Assembly (NCBI GenBank): GCA_005406025.1
Contig: BGZK01000219.1
Location: 434,001 to 498,000, forward strand
DNA: 64,000 nt
Direction of reading: 5' to 3'
From: Eumeta japonica
Taxonomy: Eukaryota; Arthropoda; Insecta; Lepidoptera; Psychidae
A program made the position numbers and the translations under genes. This document shows positions 33,515 through 46,600 of this stretch, piece by piece. The number at the start of each line of letters is the position of its first letter. Position 1 is the stretch's first letter. A model generated the notes under the pieces. The model worked only from the letters and a program-made list of their open reading frames with translations. It was not told the origin of the DNA and ran no database searches.

Positions 33515-33783
33515 GAAAATGGGCCGGCTCGCTTGGTGAGAGACCCCACACTCTCACAAAATACAGATATGAAGTAACTGCTTCTGATATTTCGTTCAGT
33601 GTGTTAGAGTTCCGGTAGCTCATTCCCCCTCTTTAAATCTCCCTTCCGTCAAATATCCTATTCCTGTCTAAGAGGCCGGCAACGTTCTAATGACTTTCTG
33701 GAGTTGCAAGTGTCCATTGGAGGCGATGATGTATGATGACTCGCAAACTCGTTTGCTCCTCAGAAATGCTATAAAAAAAAAGG
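33515..33783 (+). repeat. SINE-like lepidopteran repeat with A-rich tail
   Basis: Landmarks of a very common lepidopteran short repeat in order: GCTTGGTGAGAGACC, CTCTCACA, GTTCCGGTAGCTCATTCCCC, AGAGGCCGGCAACG, GAGTTGCAAGTGTCCATTGG, GACTCGCAAACTCGTTTGCT, then an A-rich tail ending near 33783. It is noncoding and retroposed in style. I am sure of the family but not of its formal class. Confidence 0.7.
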
Positions 33784-34082
33784 AAAAAGAAAGTTAACAT
33801 GGCAGCGGACAAGTTCCATCATGTATGTTGTCATAACCACTGGGAGAGAACTTGAGATGACAAACTGAAAAAAGTCGACCACAGTTAACCACAACACAAG
33901 CGGCCGTTGATAGTGAAGTTTTAGTGCGAGAACAGTGGTCTTTCAGTCACGGGTCATGGTTCTTTCTACAATTTAAATACAGACGTTACAGGGAAAATTG
34001 AAAACGACAAGGAAATCTAACAGTTGAAATTCAATTAAATTGCGTTATATCGAGCAGCTAATTTTTAAGTATTAAAATTGTT

Positions 34083-34336
34083 CAGCGGTGTGCTTCAAAC
34101 TACCATTTGAAATAATTAACTGTTAAAGTTAAAAGCTAAACACGTCAAAATACTTTGCTTTAACTTGACAGTTGGTAGGTGACTACAATAGTCTTAATGA
34201 TATTTCCATTTGTGACATTAAATTCATGTCACAAATGCCAATATCTCGAATATTATCGATACTTTGACATGTTTAGTTCTTAACTTTAACGGTTAGCAGT
34301 TAAATATTGCAAATGAGATTTTGAAGCACACCGCTG
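34083..34336. mobile_element. 254-bp fold-back MITE
   Basis: CAGCGGTGTGCTTCAAA at 34083 mirrors TTTGAAGCACACCGCTG ending at 34336. The two arms pair along most of their length (TTAACTG, TTAAAGTTAA, CTAAACACGTCAAA) up to a central stem CATTTGTGACA / TGTCACAAATG around a 9-nt loop. The left arm has roughly 35 extra bases. CAG termini recall hAT MITEs, but no 8-bp duplication is visible. Confidence 0.75.
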
Positions 34337-34899
34337 TTAGACGTCCGACGACGGCTAGTGATTGATATTTTCAAAATTTCATTGGTATCCTTTTGTACTT
34401 TTCCATGTTTACTATTTTGTCGTTTTATTTTAGTATAAAATAATCACTAATTGACAAACTTAATACTTATTTATATGATTAATTTAATTCAATATTGAAA
34501 GTATCGGATTCGCCTGAAAGCACCAAAAAGTTGTGAAAACATAAAATAACTCCATTACATAAATCTTTTTGCGTTTTTGACAAAAAAGCAAAACTCCTCT
34601 TAATTCATCCTCGACTTATCAAATATAGTTTCGAAACTGTCATACTTTCCGAAAATGTAACATCCATAAAATAAAACAGCGAGCAAATTTAAGAAAATTA
34701 TGCAATCAAAATTTTAGATTTGCATATTTCAAAAGTATAAAATTGCAATAAAGCTAATGTTTATTTAGAAGCCTATCAATAAACGCATTTTTCCAAAATA
34801 TCGATACTTTCGCAAAATGTATTTTGACGCAATATCTAAAAGCAAAATCTACTTAACATAATTTACATACAATTTGAATGAGATTTCAAAAATGAAAGA
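34337..34899. other. AT-rich spacer
   Basis: Last long AT-rich stretch before the island-rich half. No gene seen. Confidence 0.45.
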
Positions 34900-35320
34900 C
34901 AAAGGCGAACCACGCAAGCAGATGAAATACTGCGCACGATCCACCATAAATCTACTGGCACTTCGGCCATTCATCGAGCTTCATCACGGACGGCGTACGG
35001 CATGGATATAGAAAGCCGCTCACGTGGAATAGATTACTCGAGCCGGGTCACAGCATTTTAAGCGACTGTTCAGGCTCAGACGCCACGCCGCGCGTTGGCG
35101 TCACGGTGGACGTGTGACTCGATAGAAGCTCGCGTAGAAGTGAAATCCGCTATATGCGATTATTGTAAGCGGGATTTGCATTTGAATGACCCACTGACAA
35201 GTGTACAGCCCGCCACCTCCCATGGCCCCTCCGACATCTTGGTCATAAGGGCCGAATCGCAGAAGCGCCGCTGAACACCGATAGATCTAGTCCAGCGGCC
35301 CCGTCGTGCTTCTTACTAGT
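34900..35320. other. GC-rich island with POU-octamer-like site
   Basis: CpG-rich, single-copy-looking block. It contains ATTTGCAT (35174-35181), a match to the POU octamer, and ACTGACAAGTGTACA near 35192 that recurs near 35380. No exon evidence. A conserved noncoding element is plausible near a developmental regulator but is inference. Confidence 0.35.
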
Positions 35321-36599
35321 TATTCTTTAGATCTGTCCCTTGTCCCTATATAACAACTCTCCCTTAATAGGGCTTGTGACGACTGACAAGTGTACAATAT
35401 GAAATGCGATTAGTGATTCTACCTTCACAGGAAAGGTTGGCAAATTATCTTGTGGTGGTACTGTAATAATGAGTGACCACCGCCGCCCACGAACGCCCAT
35501 AAACAGCGGAAAAACCGACAAAGCATTATAATCCTCAAATGTATTATTAAGCGGGTATCCGTTGTGTTTTCGTACTTGTTGCGATTTTGAGAGTATACTG
35601 AATTTCTTTTAGCTTCCTGAATTACGTCTTAGAATTCTCTTTACTCTCTTTACTTGGTATATTTTTCAGTAAGGATTTTTAAGTTTGTTTTTTTTTTCAA
35701 GGAAAAATATTGATATCGCAAGACATAAGTGTCTAATGAATTGTGTAAGTGTAGACATTCTTCGGCAAGATATTAATAAAGACACGATCCTGCATATTTA
35801 CTTAACATATGTAATTACATGATGAAATTAAAATAATAGCTGAAAATTATAAATACTAGAATGTCGTATTAGCGTAGATTCAACTACTAATATACGCTTG
35901 CACGTTTCATATTCATAATAAAATATTAACGGAATTCTACTAAATGTCCTATAGAACTAATTAATCTCTTGCGCAAGCATCTCAGGAGATTCTTTGATGA
36001 CTTGATCATACTTTTAGTACGACACAAATTATACTATTAACGTATGCTTTAGAAGATTTTGTTTTATTCTTACTGCTATGTACATAGGTAGATAGATCGA
36101 TAGAAAGCGATAATAAATCTATAATCATTCTAAAATTTAATCTTCATATTTATGACTTTATATTTTAAAAAATGCATTTTCCATTAGAAGACTTGGAGAG
36201 ATCAAAATCATATAAAAGAACTTTAGTAAATAAAAGTGGGTTTCCTTACAAGACATTTTAAATTTAAATCATATTGATACCTGTCCGCTGCATAGCCTGT
36301 AAAGCACACTAAAAAGTCACACTTCACAATGTTAAGATGTTAATGCAACATTTTAATATTTATAAGTAAAAGCTTAATAGAAGAATACCTTACCTTGTAA
36401 ATTTCTCTTCTCTTTTCTCTTCCCAATCAAAAAAAAAATCACCACCGACATAACTTGCGATTGGCCAATCTTAAATCTATATAATAATTTCTCTCGATGC
36501 CAAATTTCGCGATGCGCGATATCCGCAATATATTTTTCATACAGTGCATAAAATTTGTAGGTGGATCGTTGAGCAATTATTGCATATTTATGATTGTAA
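35321..36599. other. AT-rich spacer
   Basis: No supported gene. Chance open frames only. Confidence 0.4.
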
Positions 36600-37030
36600 T
36601 ATTAACGTCCACCGGCGAAAGTAATTATTGGGACAGCCTCGCTCGCGGCTTTCGGCATCGAACGGGCTCGGGCCCTTTCAAGTTTAAAAAGCGACAAGCC
36701 GACCGACTTCAGGTGCCACTCCTCATGATTAATATCATTCAACGTACAGGGTTCACCTCAAATCGGCCGGATTATAATCCAAACGCTTTCGGACACACCC
36801 CACATAATTAAAAACGTCTGCCAGAGTGTTTTATCGCAGTTTTTCAATATGCATATTCAGCGGGGGACTTGATCGGTATGGCACCCTGGCGAAGCATGAG
36901 CAAGTACTTTAAGGCGCGCCCCGATCCCGAGCAAATGCTATGCCGTGACTTTAGGCCTTTAAGTCACGGCACGAATTCGAACGGGAAAGTGGGACACCTT
37001 AAACGGGCCCAAAGCTCAAACTTCGCCTCC
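36600..37030. other. GC-rich island with hairpin
   Basis: Compact GC-rich block with unique-looking sequence. It includes TGCCGTGACTT (36941-36951) pairing with AAGTCACGGCA (36961-36971) over 11 bp. The plus-strand frame 36497-36811 that overlaps it has no recognisable domain. Identity unknown. Confidence 0.35.
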
Positions 37031-40000
37031 TAGCCCTAAACTTACAAAATGACAGAAAAATTTGTTAAAACTTCTCTACATTTCGAAAACTTAAATCGTG
37101 TCATACTTGAGAATGATATATCATAAAGGAGGCTATTTATTCCATAATGTTTTTATAATTCTTACCTCACTTACATAAAACTCTCCAAAACAAATCCTAA
37201 TATTGGTTTTCCGATACTAAAGCATAATAAAAATTATTACATTGAAGTTATTAACAAAATATCGAATATTTAATAAACGTTTTAAGCGTGTGATTCTTTA
37301 AAACGATTACATCATAATTGTTGTATGATCAAGACTACTTCTTGAAGAGAAGCTTTCACAAATTTGACTGGAAAAAGGATACTATACACGACCAACATCG
37401 CCGAAGCATGTCCGACAGTGTATGGCTAGGAAGGGTGTAACAGTCGTCACAATACAAAATCTTGACAATTTTAAAACATTTTATTTTTTCTATATCTCTT
37501 TTTATAATGTCAATTTCGATTTCATCTTCGACATTGTACAACCGCATATAAATTATTTCGAAACGATTAAAAAATAATCCATTATTTTATGTATAGTGTA
37601 GATTAAATCTTTTAAAAATACATATATAATATATTTAAATATAGAAGACATCTTGTACAACATTGAGTCTACGATTGTTAAAATTAAACTCACTTAATCG
37701 AAACTATCGTACATATTTACAAAACTCAACTGTAATTACAAAGGTTCGTCCAGCGTCGTATATAGGTATCATAGATATCACACGTGTACATGTCGCATCG
37801 CTTACTGTTCCGATGACTTCACACGAAGTTCTTTCCTCAAAAAGCGTGGGGACGATACCCGATATTCTACACACAAACGATTTTCATAAATTTTTGAACT
37901 CAAATTCTAAATGGCACAAGTGATTTATAATATCCGTGATCTCGCACGTGCACACTTAACTTCGGTCACTTAGGCGTCCCGAACACTTTCTGAAGAAAAC
38001 ATCGAAACCAACATCGAAATACGTAGTACCTCGAATCGCTTATAAATTAGGGGAAAATATTTACATAATTTCGTTCACGTAGTAATTTATCGTGTTTTCT
38101 GGGGTGCGTCGAGCGGCTCCTCTCGTCAACGACCGCGACGACGCGCGCACGTCCGACGACTCGCACGGGACATTCATTACTACACCTCCGGTGCCGACCG
38201 CCGCGCAGTGGACAATGAAAGTTCGAAGTTGCCGAAAGCCAGAAGTAGAGCTAAATTTCAATGTACATTAAGTACATGTTTGAGGGTGTCGCCGTTACTC
38301 GGCCGCGTAAGAAGGCGCACAGTCGTCGGACGGGCGGCACGTTGGGTGATGCGATCGCTTTGATGGTAATTATACGAATTTTCATTACACACAGTTTAAA
38401 TACACTTTACGTTCGCATCGTAAACCTTTACGAGCTCGACGCACCTCGGATCTCGATTACATGACGCGTTGAGATACTAGATTTTCTTTTCGTTACACAA
38501 TTATATATGACACTTTTGTATGTTTGATCTTTAACTACCACTTATAACAAAATGTTTCAGTTTCAAAACAAATGGACGGCGTACTATAATGATATTTTTC
38601 AATTTACTCAATAAATTTAATAATTTACAGGGATTAATTTGTACGTATATCAATTAATCATATTAAAATATATTCCGAACCACATGTTATTTTCAGAATT
38701 TAAATTATAAATGACAATTTCTGTACATATAGTCTATTGAGTAAATATAAAAAAATCTCTGAACTTTGTTTCGCGAATGTATTACATTCACTTTAATAAG
38801 TCTTATCTTCACATGATCAATCTGAAGACTAGGACTGGTTAACTTAAGTACAAATACGAGCCTACTCTCTCGTCTATCGTTCACGCTTAAGGCGCGGCCC
38901 AGGCTACGCCTGCACCGAGACTTAAATCTCATGACCTCAATACTGAAAAGATTAAAGGACAGCTTAAAGATTGTTCCGTGATGAATTTTCCGCTGTCCTG
39001 CGCCATCGCATGCAAAAATAAAACAGCAGTAACCCTACACGTTTCAGTCGATTACAAATAGTTTTTTTTCCAATTGATCATAATTTTTCACAACAATATC
39101 GATACGACCGATTTGGAAAATCCATCGAAGGCACTATTTTATAGTCACAGATTGTGGTATCTAACCTAGGTCAGTAGCACCGCATCACAAAGTGTTAGGA
39201 CGTACAACAACTTCATTCGCTGCTATTACAACTAATCGTAAATATATTAATGAATTAATACATCAAAACTGTCCAACTTTACCAGGAACTTTAATAATTT
39301 TCATTTAAACAATCCAAAACATAGTATTACATCTGATACAATTGGACTTACATTACGTATGACGCTTCAATCCGATAAATTATTTTTTTCTGGAAACATT
39401 AGTAAGACGAACGTTTCTTTCGTTTTTTTTAAATGGAAATACAAACTAATAACTGACGTCACGGATTCGAAAATTGGTTGAAAACGTTAATAAATCAATA
39501 TATTCATCGACAACACGCGATTAGATAGTTCGTTGGTCGTATGAAGCGTCAAACGAAAATTAACCATTCAACAACAGTGACCGGCCATACGTAAACACAT
39601 CACATGCCTTAAATACTACGATCGAATTAAATTATTATATATTGGATGGATCACAATCGATGTTTTTAGTAACCACTAAAGCACAAACGGAATGTTACGT
39701 TATCAAAAAATAAAAAAAAAAACAACACAGGTATCAATAGAAAATATATGATTTCTCTTTCAGATCTCGTATAGAGTGCACATTAGAATCTAAACAATAC
39801 AGTATATATTAATATTTATTTAAAAAAAAATTATATACTACAGTACGTACAAGGATTTACGTAAAAAATTAGAGATCTAACGCGTTTCGTGTCCATGAGG
39901 TTCAAAACGCGACAGGAGCACCACCACGCGAGCACCGTTAGGGTGTTACAGAAGGGACTGGGTTCCCAAAAAAAAAATGAACGATTCGAAATCCGAAATT

Positions 40001-40679
40001 TCGAATGGGGCGGTGAAAGGGAAGGAAAGGAGAAAGGACACCGGCGTCGTTCGCGACGCGACGACCCGTCGTGTGTCGAAACGAACAATTTACAATCTTA
40101 CATCTACAACTAAGAACTGTCTCGATGGCACCTTCGACAATGGCCTGCGACTTAACCAGCAAAATGCAATAATACGAATCTAGTAATGATATTAACAATA
40201 AGTTTATGAACAAAAAAAAATGTACAAGTTCCCCGATATAAAACATTTATCGCTAAGCTTCGCTGCGTCCCCGCCGATTTGGTAATACAGTCACGAGTCG
40301 AAACGACCTTTTTACGTACGGTCGCGCGTCGCAGGTTCGGTCTGAGGCTTAAATATCAAGTTTATCGTATGTTTCGGTGCTGTGCATAGATCTATGTCAT
40401 GTATCTTGACGTTCAACAGTGATATTGCTTATGAGGATTCTGTGCATTACTGTGTATAAAAGGAATACAAAATTAGGAATGAAATTTTTGTATCCCATTA
40501 CTGGTACGAGTACATATGTATTTTCTATTCGAACTACACGATATATGTTTTAAAGCATTTTCAGATTTTTATTTGTATTTTCGTCATCGTTCAGGTACAC
40601 AATAAACTGATTAAACATTTGCGCATTTTTACGAAAGAAATAAGCTTATTCCGCAATTAAGTCAAATCTTAAGGCAGAG
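37031..40679 (-). other. Noncoding stretch, possible 3' UTR-like region
   Basis: Repeat-poor, moderately complex sequence with several AATAAA-type signals on the minus strand (for example near 39816) and a CpG-rich block at 38095-38220. It could hold the 3' UTR of the minus-strand SRF gene, about 16 kb downstream of its exon, but no transcript evidence is available. No open frame shows a recognisable domain. Confidence 0.25.
38061..38240 (-). other. Weak candidate terminal exon
   Basis: On the minus strand, AAATTTAG at about 38241-38248 could act as an acceptor. Joined to the possible donor at the end of the SRF exon (56905-56904) it stays in frame for about 59 codons to a stop at 38061-38063, with a C-terminus ending INYYVNEIM. 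One in three random junctions would be in frame, the pyrimidine tract is poor, and the peptide is unknown to me. Confidence 0.15.
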
Positions 40680-43600
40680 AAGCGCTTTGAAAGCTCTCGG
40701 CCGCGCGGAGCGGGTTTGCCGCCGCCTCCCGCCGCCTACGTGAAGTCGCCGCCGCGCCGCTCGGCCGGGATAGCTTCTACGCCCGCGAAAAAAATTGATT
40801 CATTCTATGTAACTATCCTACTCTAAATATATTAAAATATTTTGTCTACTTATACTGTTACGAGCAATGACAAAATTTGCACTGGTATCGTCTACATATA
40901 CTAATGTAAGTGTAAAAAAAATTAGTTGAAGGTCAATTGTAAGCGTAATTAATGACATATGGCGTAATATGCATTGAGACACACCGAATGTTATAAAGAA
41001 AAATTATATAGATAAAAATGTTGCAATAAGTATAAGCAATAACATAATACTTAATATCATTAACTGTTTTTTCTTAGCACGAACAAAAATATAATGGCCA
41101 CAGAATCACGAATTTAATCTATTACTTAATGACTTATTTATCACTTTTCGCTACTTACGGTTAGTTTTATAGAGTACGGCCAGCATTATCTAACCCCGAA
41201 ATCACGTCATTTTCCGTCATTATACGCAATAAATAAAAGAATAAACATAAACCCAATAACTATATCGGTCGAGACATAACCACAAAGTTGCGCGTTATTT
41301 TTCCGCGGCGAATTAAGTTGGATATGCGTGGGCGGCGCACGCGCATCGTGGGCGGGCGGAAGTGAGAGCTCTAAGCCGGATCGCCCGTCTCGCTCCAGCG
41401 AGCGCCACGCGCGGCCCTCGCGAGAGGAACGGACGTATGACGATTCCGCAACGGCACAGATCGCCGGCCAACGCGACACACGCCGATAGTTCGCCGGGCC
41501 CGCGCCGGGGCTCTGGCGTCGCCGTTTGACCGCCATTCGGAAAAAGCGGCGCCCGTGCCGGGTCCGCGCGCGCGCCGACGCGACGCCGCGGGCACGTCAC
41601 TAACAGCGCTGGGGGACCCCGATCGCGCTATCTATTACCGAGCTACAAGTGGAAGAGATTATTTATCGTTGACGATTTACATTTCAATTTGCACAAGCAG
41701 ACCGCATAAAAATTAAAATTGTAGTTCCACATCCCACAATCTGACAAAAAGATATTTACAATTACTCAAAATGTATTGTACTTCTCGGTAGATTTTGATA
41801 ATAACTTTAAAACCGTTTGAGAATTGATTTGAAAGTTTGAAGAACCTCAACCCTGAATGAATATTACCGATGATCAAAATTTTTTACACTTACCCAATTT
41901 TAACATTATTAAGTAACACATTCTAATACAGACAGATTTTACATAATGATTATTTAAATATAAAAAAAAACTAATACCAAAAGTCTATTTGTTATTGATA
42001 AATACTGCGAAAAATTCACCCTATCTAAACACGAACCTGTTATACAGAATGTTCAATATTTATATTTAGTTGAAGATTAATTGAAATAGATCGAAATAAA
42101 TCCTTTCTCTAATTTCCTAACTATCCCCATAATATATTTATATGTCTTGAATCGACGGTATCTTTCCTTAGTCCGTCAGCGCTTTCGAAGAGTAAAAACG
42201 ACGTGACGCAACGCCCGAAACGCACGAGCAACCCGTCGGACGACGTGTTACTAAACGCCTCAAGTTACGGACGAGATGTTCCGATGATAATTTTTTTTTC
42301 GCGTTATTACTAACAATTACAATGCGGGCCGCGACAGAAAAATAAATGGCCGATTTCAGACGGCCATTCCGTTACCGCCGGTGCACGACCAAAACCAGAT
42401 ATATTTTAGCGGAACCAGTTCTTAAGTAACAGTCTTCGATATTAAACTGTCATGTCGTGTTCGAAACAACAAGTCGAACACTTTTGAATTTCGGCACGAA
42501 TGAACCGAAAACGATACGGACTACGAAACTGAAAAAAAAAATAAAATAAATTCTCATTCTCGAAAGTTTTTTTTTTCATAGCAATAACGAATACGTCGAT
42601 TGCCGAACACTTTGAATGTTATTTCAGAATTATAAGAAAGACGTTTTAATCGATTTCGGTGAACGCGACCTCGACCGGACGTTTCGCCGCCGACGACCGC
42701 ACACCGCATGAGCGTACGCGTCCCGCCGGCGCACGCGCCCGCGGCTCTGCGGCCAACTCTATGAGCCGAGCGACGCGACCAGCGCACTCCACTAGACCGG
42801 ATACCTTTTGACGAGCCTCTAAAACTCCACCCAACAATGACAATATGAACCACTCTAGTAGATGCATATTAGAGGGCAAGCAATTGCCACTTTCCTGGGC
42901 GTAAATTAAAATTTTGGAATATATATTTTATTTCGCGATATAATTTTGTTCAGTTTCCAATCACCATTTTTCTGGTATTTATATAACTTTTTTTTAGTAT
43001 ACGTATTTTATTTTAAGATATACGAGTACATCTACCTCTGTTCAAAATTTGGTTACAATCCGCTCAATAATTCAAGAACAATTGAATAGTTATTGGGCAG
43101 CTTTACTGTGTTACACGCATATGTATATATTTATACATATATGTGTAACACAGCTTACACATTCGCAATAAAATAATCTTAACGTATAAGTAATTAAGTA
43201 ATCATATGTTATAAAATTAACATAAAAAGTAAGTATGATATTCATAGCTTAGAGATTTCTAACACATAACATTTTATCTATCACAAACAATTCCGTAACG
43301 TGTCATGTTACACGAAAAAGCACTGGCTAGACATAAATCATGCGCAGAAACAACATCGCGGTCAATCAGCGCAAGCGCATGTACACAGCGGCGTTAGGCC
43401 GTCGACGGAGGCGCCACCCACATCAAAGCGAGACATTTAAATTAATTGCCCGGAAGGCCATGAATGAGATGATTCAACGATATAGCTTATATAATAAACT
43501 AAAAATTAATTTTTAATGTGATTCTGCCAATAACGATTTACGTGGCGCCATCAAAATAACTAAATCCGAATTATTCAATTTCGTCCATGACACGTATTTT

Positions 43601-46600
43601 GTTACGAGTTAACATATTTTTCCAGCCACAATTAATAGAAGCAGTCGCGGCAGTGAACAGCGACGGCGATGCAGTGCGCTAGGATCGTTCCAGCCGAAAT
43701 TCATTGAGAATTCAAATCTCATTTGGTGTGTAAATCTCCCCTGAACAGTGTCACGGCGCGCACTAACACGCCGCACGCACCGCGTATTAGCATTCGAAAG
43801 CTCTTTGTTTGCGGTAAGCTCGTCAACACTTATCGGCGCGCCGGGTAAAAAGCGCATGATGGATCGCCGACGGCACAAAGCGCTAAGGATTTGTTTTCTT
43901 CTGTGAATAGTGGCCGAGTCTAGTCGGGGATGCGTTCGGAATACGTTACGAGCGCGATCGCGGCCGCTATAAAAAGACTCGGAAAAGAATCGGCGTACGC
44001 GCATTGAGACATCGTTCCGGACGTGACCCGTGTACCGCGCGAGCGGCGCCGGCGGCGAGGTGTGAGGACGGCCACGAGCAAGGAGCATTCCCACGGCGCG
44101 GAGTGTCACCGCCAGCGCCGCCGCGCCGGCCGCGCGACTCTATCGGCGCATCTACAGCGCGCGCCGTGGACCATCCGCCGTACTAACAAAGAGACGTCGG
44201 GCCGGCGAGCGGGGACCCGATCGGTTCCCACGCGTTAACGGTCAGCCGGACGTACCGAGGAACGGTACATTTCTCTTGTCCGTACCCGACAGTTTCCAAC
44301 GCCGCCGTGGACGTTTCGAACGCGGAACGGTAACGGCCAAAGCGAGCGATGAAACGGCGGACGGGGGACGGCACCGTCCGCGAGATCCGGCCGAAGCGCC
44401 GCGGACGTCGATGACGATACAAAAAGAAGGACCGGTAACGCTTTCGAGTACGACTGAACAGAGTAAATAAAAGATATGCGATTAGCAGAAGTTTCTGACA
44501 GCCGAATAATTCGCAGTGTCTCCGGGCGCTTATTACTATCCGTGAACGATAAAGCCGCAAACGTGAATACCGCGTGAAACAAATGTAAAACATACTTACC
44601 GAAATGATATTCACTAAGGCGAACGATATTTTGGATAAATAGGTATGCAAATAATATTCTTGAACGTTAAATTACGTAATTTTGTTTATTACTATTAAAT
44701 TTATAAATTCTATCAAAAAAAAAAAGAATATTTGTTATCATTATGTTTTGAGCTAATGAAGAGATATATTTTTGTGAAATATTTTTCTTTCTGGGGTGTT
44801 TCTGTAATTTTACGACGTAGATTTCCTCCTGTTTGCTTTCGTAGCCACCATCGGTATGTCAAATCTAGTTATCGTAGCCGAGTTCTTTGCACAAGGGCCG
44901 GGCCGCGGCCGCTGCCCGTTACGGTACAACCGTAACTCTAGAGCGCGGGCGGCCTGCCGCGGGCCGGCGTTCGCTCTATTCTCGGCGGGGGCAGCCTAAT
45001 TTTAACCATCTGCGTCCCGCCGCTAGCTTTAGGATATCGGCCGGCGTGCACTTTACGAGTCGAGATTGCGAACAAACATAGCGAAACTGAAATTCTGGCT
45101 TCTGCGACGTGCCTACTGTTCTAACATATTTATGTTCATAGATGTCGCTTTCAACACTAATATAGCATAAACAAAACATTTGATAGTTTTCAACAATACT
45201 TATAATCAGTGATTTACTTTGATTATTAAATTATGTCAAATATTCTATGATAGTTCAGTTTTACGTTAGTTAAAAACCAAACTGTGAATAATTTAATTCT
45301 AAACGAAAATTAATTTGTAACACATAAATTTTGAGGCATGACAATACTGCAGTATATAAACGGTCGTCCGCCGTCTCAAAATATGAACATGAGCTGTAAG
45401 CGCCGACGGCAAAAAACACGCGACAAAACGCCCGCCTTTCGAACACAAACCGCGGGCCAATTATCGAAATGACATAGACGGTTACCGTAATAGGGCAGCA
45501 GACACACTCGCGAGCACATCTATAATGGATGAAGTGCGGCCGCCGCCGGCCGGGCTGCGGGACGGCCGCATGCGCAGACGCGGCGCGCGAGCCCGCGACC
45601 GGAATTCATAAATTTATAAATCATCGAGCGTTGTTTACTCGAACGTTAGACAAGACACTTAAATTGGATCAATTTTAAATACTAAAATATAATATGCACA
45701 CATTTATTGATAGTACCTTGATAAAATATGAATTTTTGAGTTTCAAGACGTCCGTTTTTTTTTTAAATAATCAAATTAAAAAGCATTGTCTGACGACAGA
45801 CATGGGTGTTACATTTCTTATATAAAAACACTGAACCGATAAACAGATACGTCCATAATTCACTAATTCAACATTTAAATAAACTGTGAAGACACGGGGC
45901 ACAATGGTTGCACCAATCTCAGAACGGATCACCCCGTGGTAAGAAAGATGTATTGACGAAAGTAGATTTCAAAGGCCAAAGCAACCTCTAAAAGCCCGGC
46001 GTGTTAGTGCGTAGTCTGATTATACCTAGTCTCCTTTAACGCACGTATTATTTTTATTATATAAATTATCATACCTACTCCAAGCTGATATTGTACCTGA
46101 AAGGTATAGGTACAGCCTGAAAGGTATTTATTATGCGAATTAAAAATTTACAAAGGCGTAGTCAAGATGGGCGCAGTAGATTTATCGAGAAAACATCTGA
46201 ATAGAATCATAACAATAGCTTTGACATGTGTTCGATATTGAACTTTTTAGGTTTTATTAATTTCGTTTGATGCGAGTTTTCCTCTGATTTGCGTTTTCTA
46301 TAAGTATGCACGTATTTACTACGATTCATATGAGACATCTTTGATTTTTTTTTTTAATTTTAAATTTAGTAACTATTTTTACATATACTTCGACGAATAA
46401 TTTTTTTCATCTAAAGTCTGGTAGTTCTTTTTAAGCTCTTCACAATAACACCCGAATCTAACATCCTAGCTAAACGCGTCAACATGTTATACTAATTGTA
46501 ATTTTACGCAATGATTATTTACAACAATCATGCGCAGGCACTAGCCCGATGACTTCACGGGTTGAACAAACGCTACACAATAAACACAAATAGACATGGT

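Noticed and set aside
41207..41600. Exon in the GC-rich block with three overlapping minus-strand open frames
   Set aside because: All three frames are open at once because of composition. None shows a conserved motif.
43106..43153. A microRNA precursor
   Set aside because: The stem is only 22 bp with a 4-nt loop and no flanking lower stem, too short for a normal precursor.
43609..44650. Genes for the 166- and 155-codon minus-strand open frames
   Set aside because: They lie in CpG-rich DNA where stops are rare, overlap open frames on the other strand, are in different frames, are arginine-rich and have no domain or splice support.
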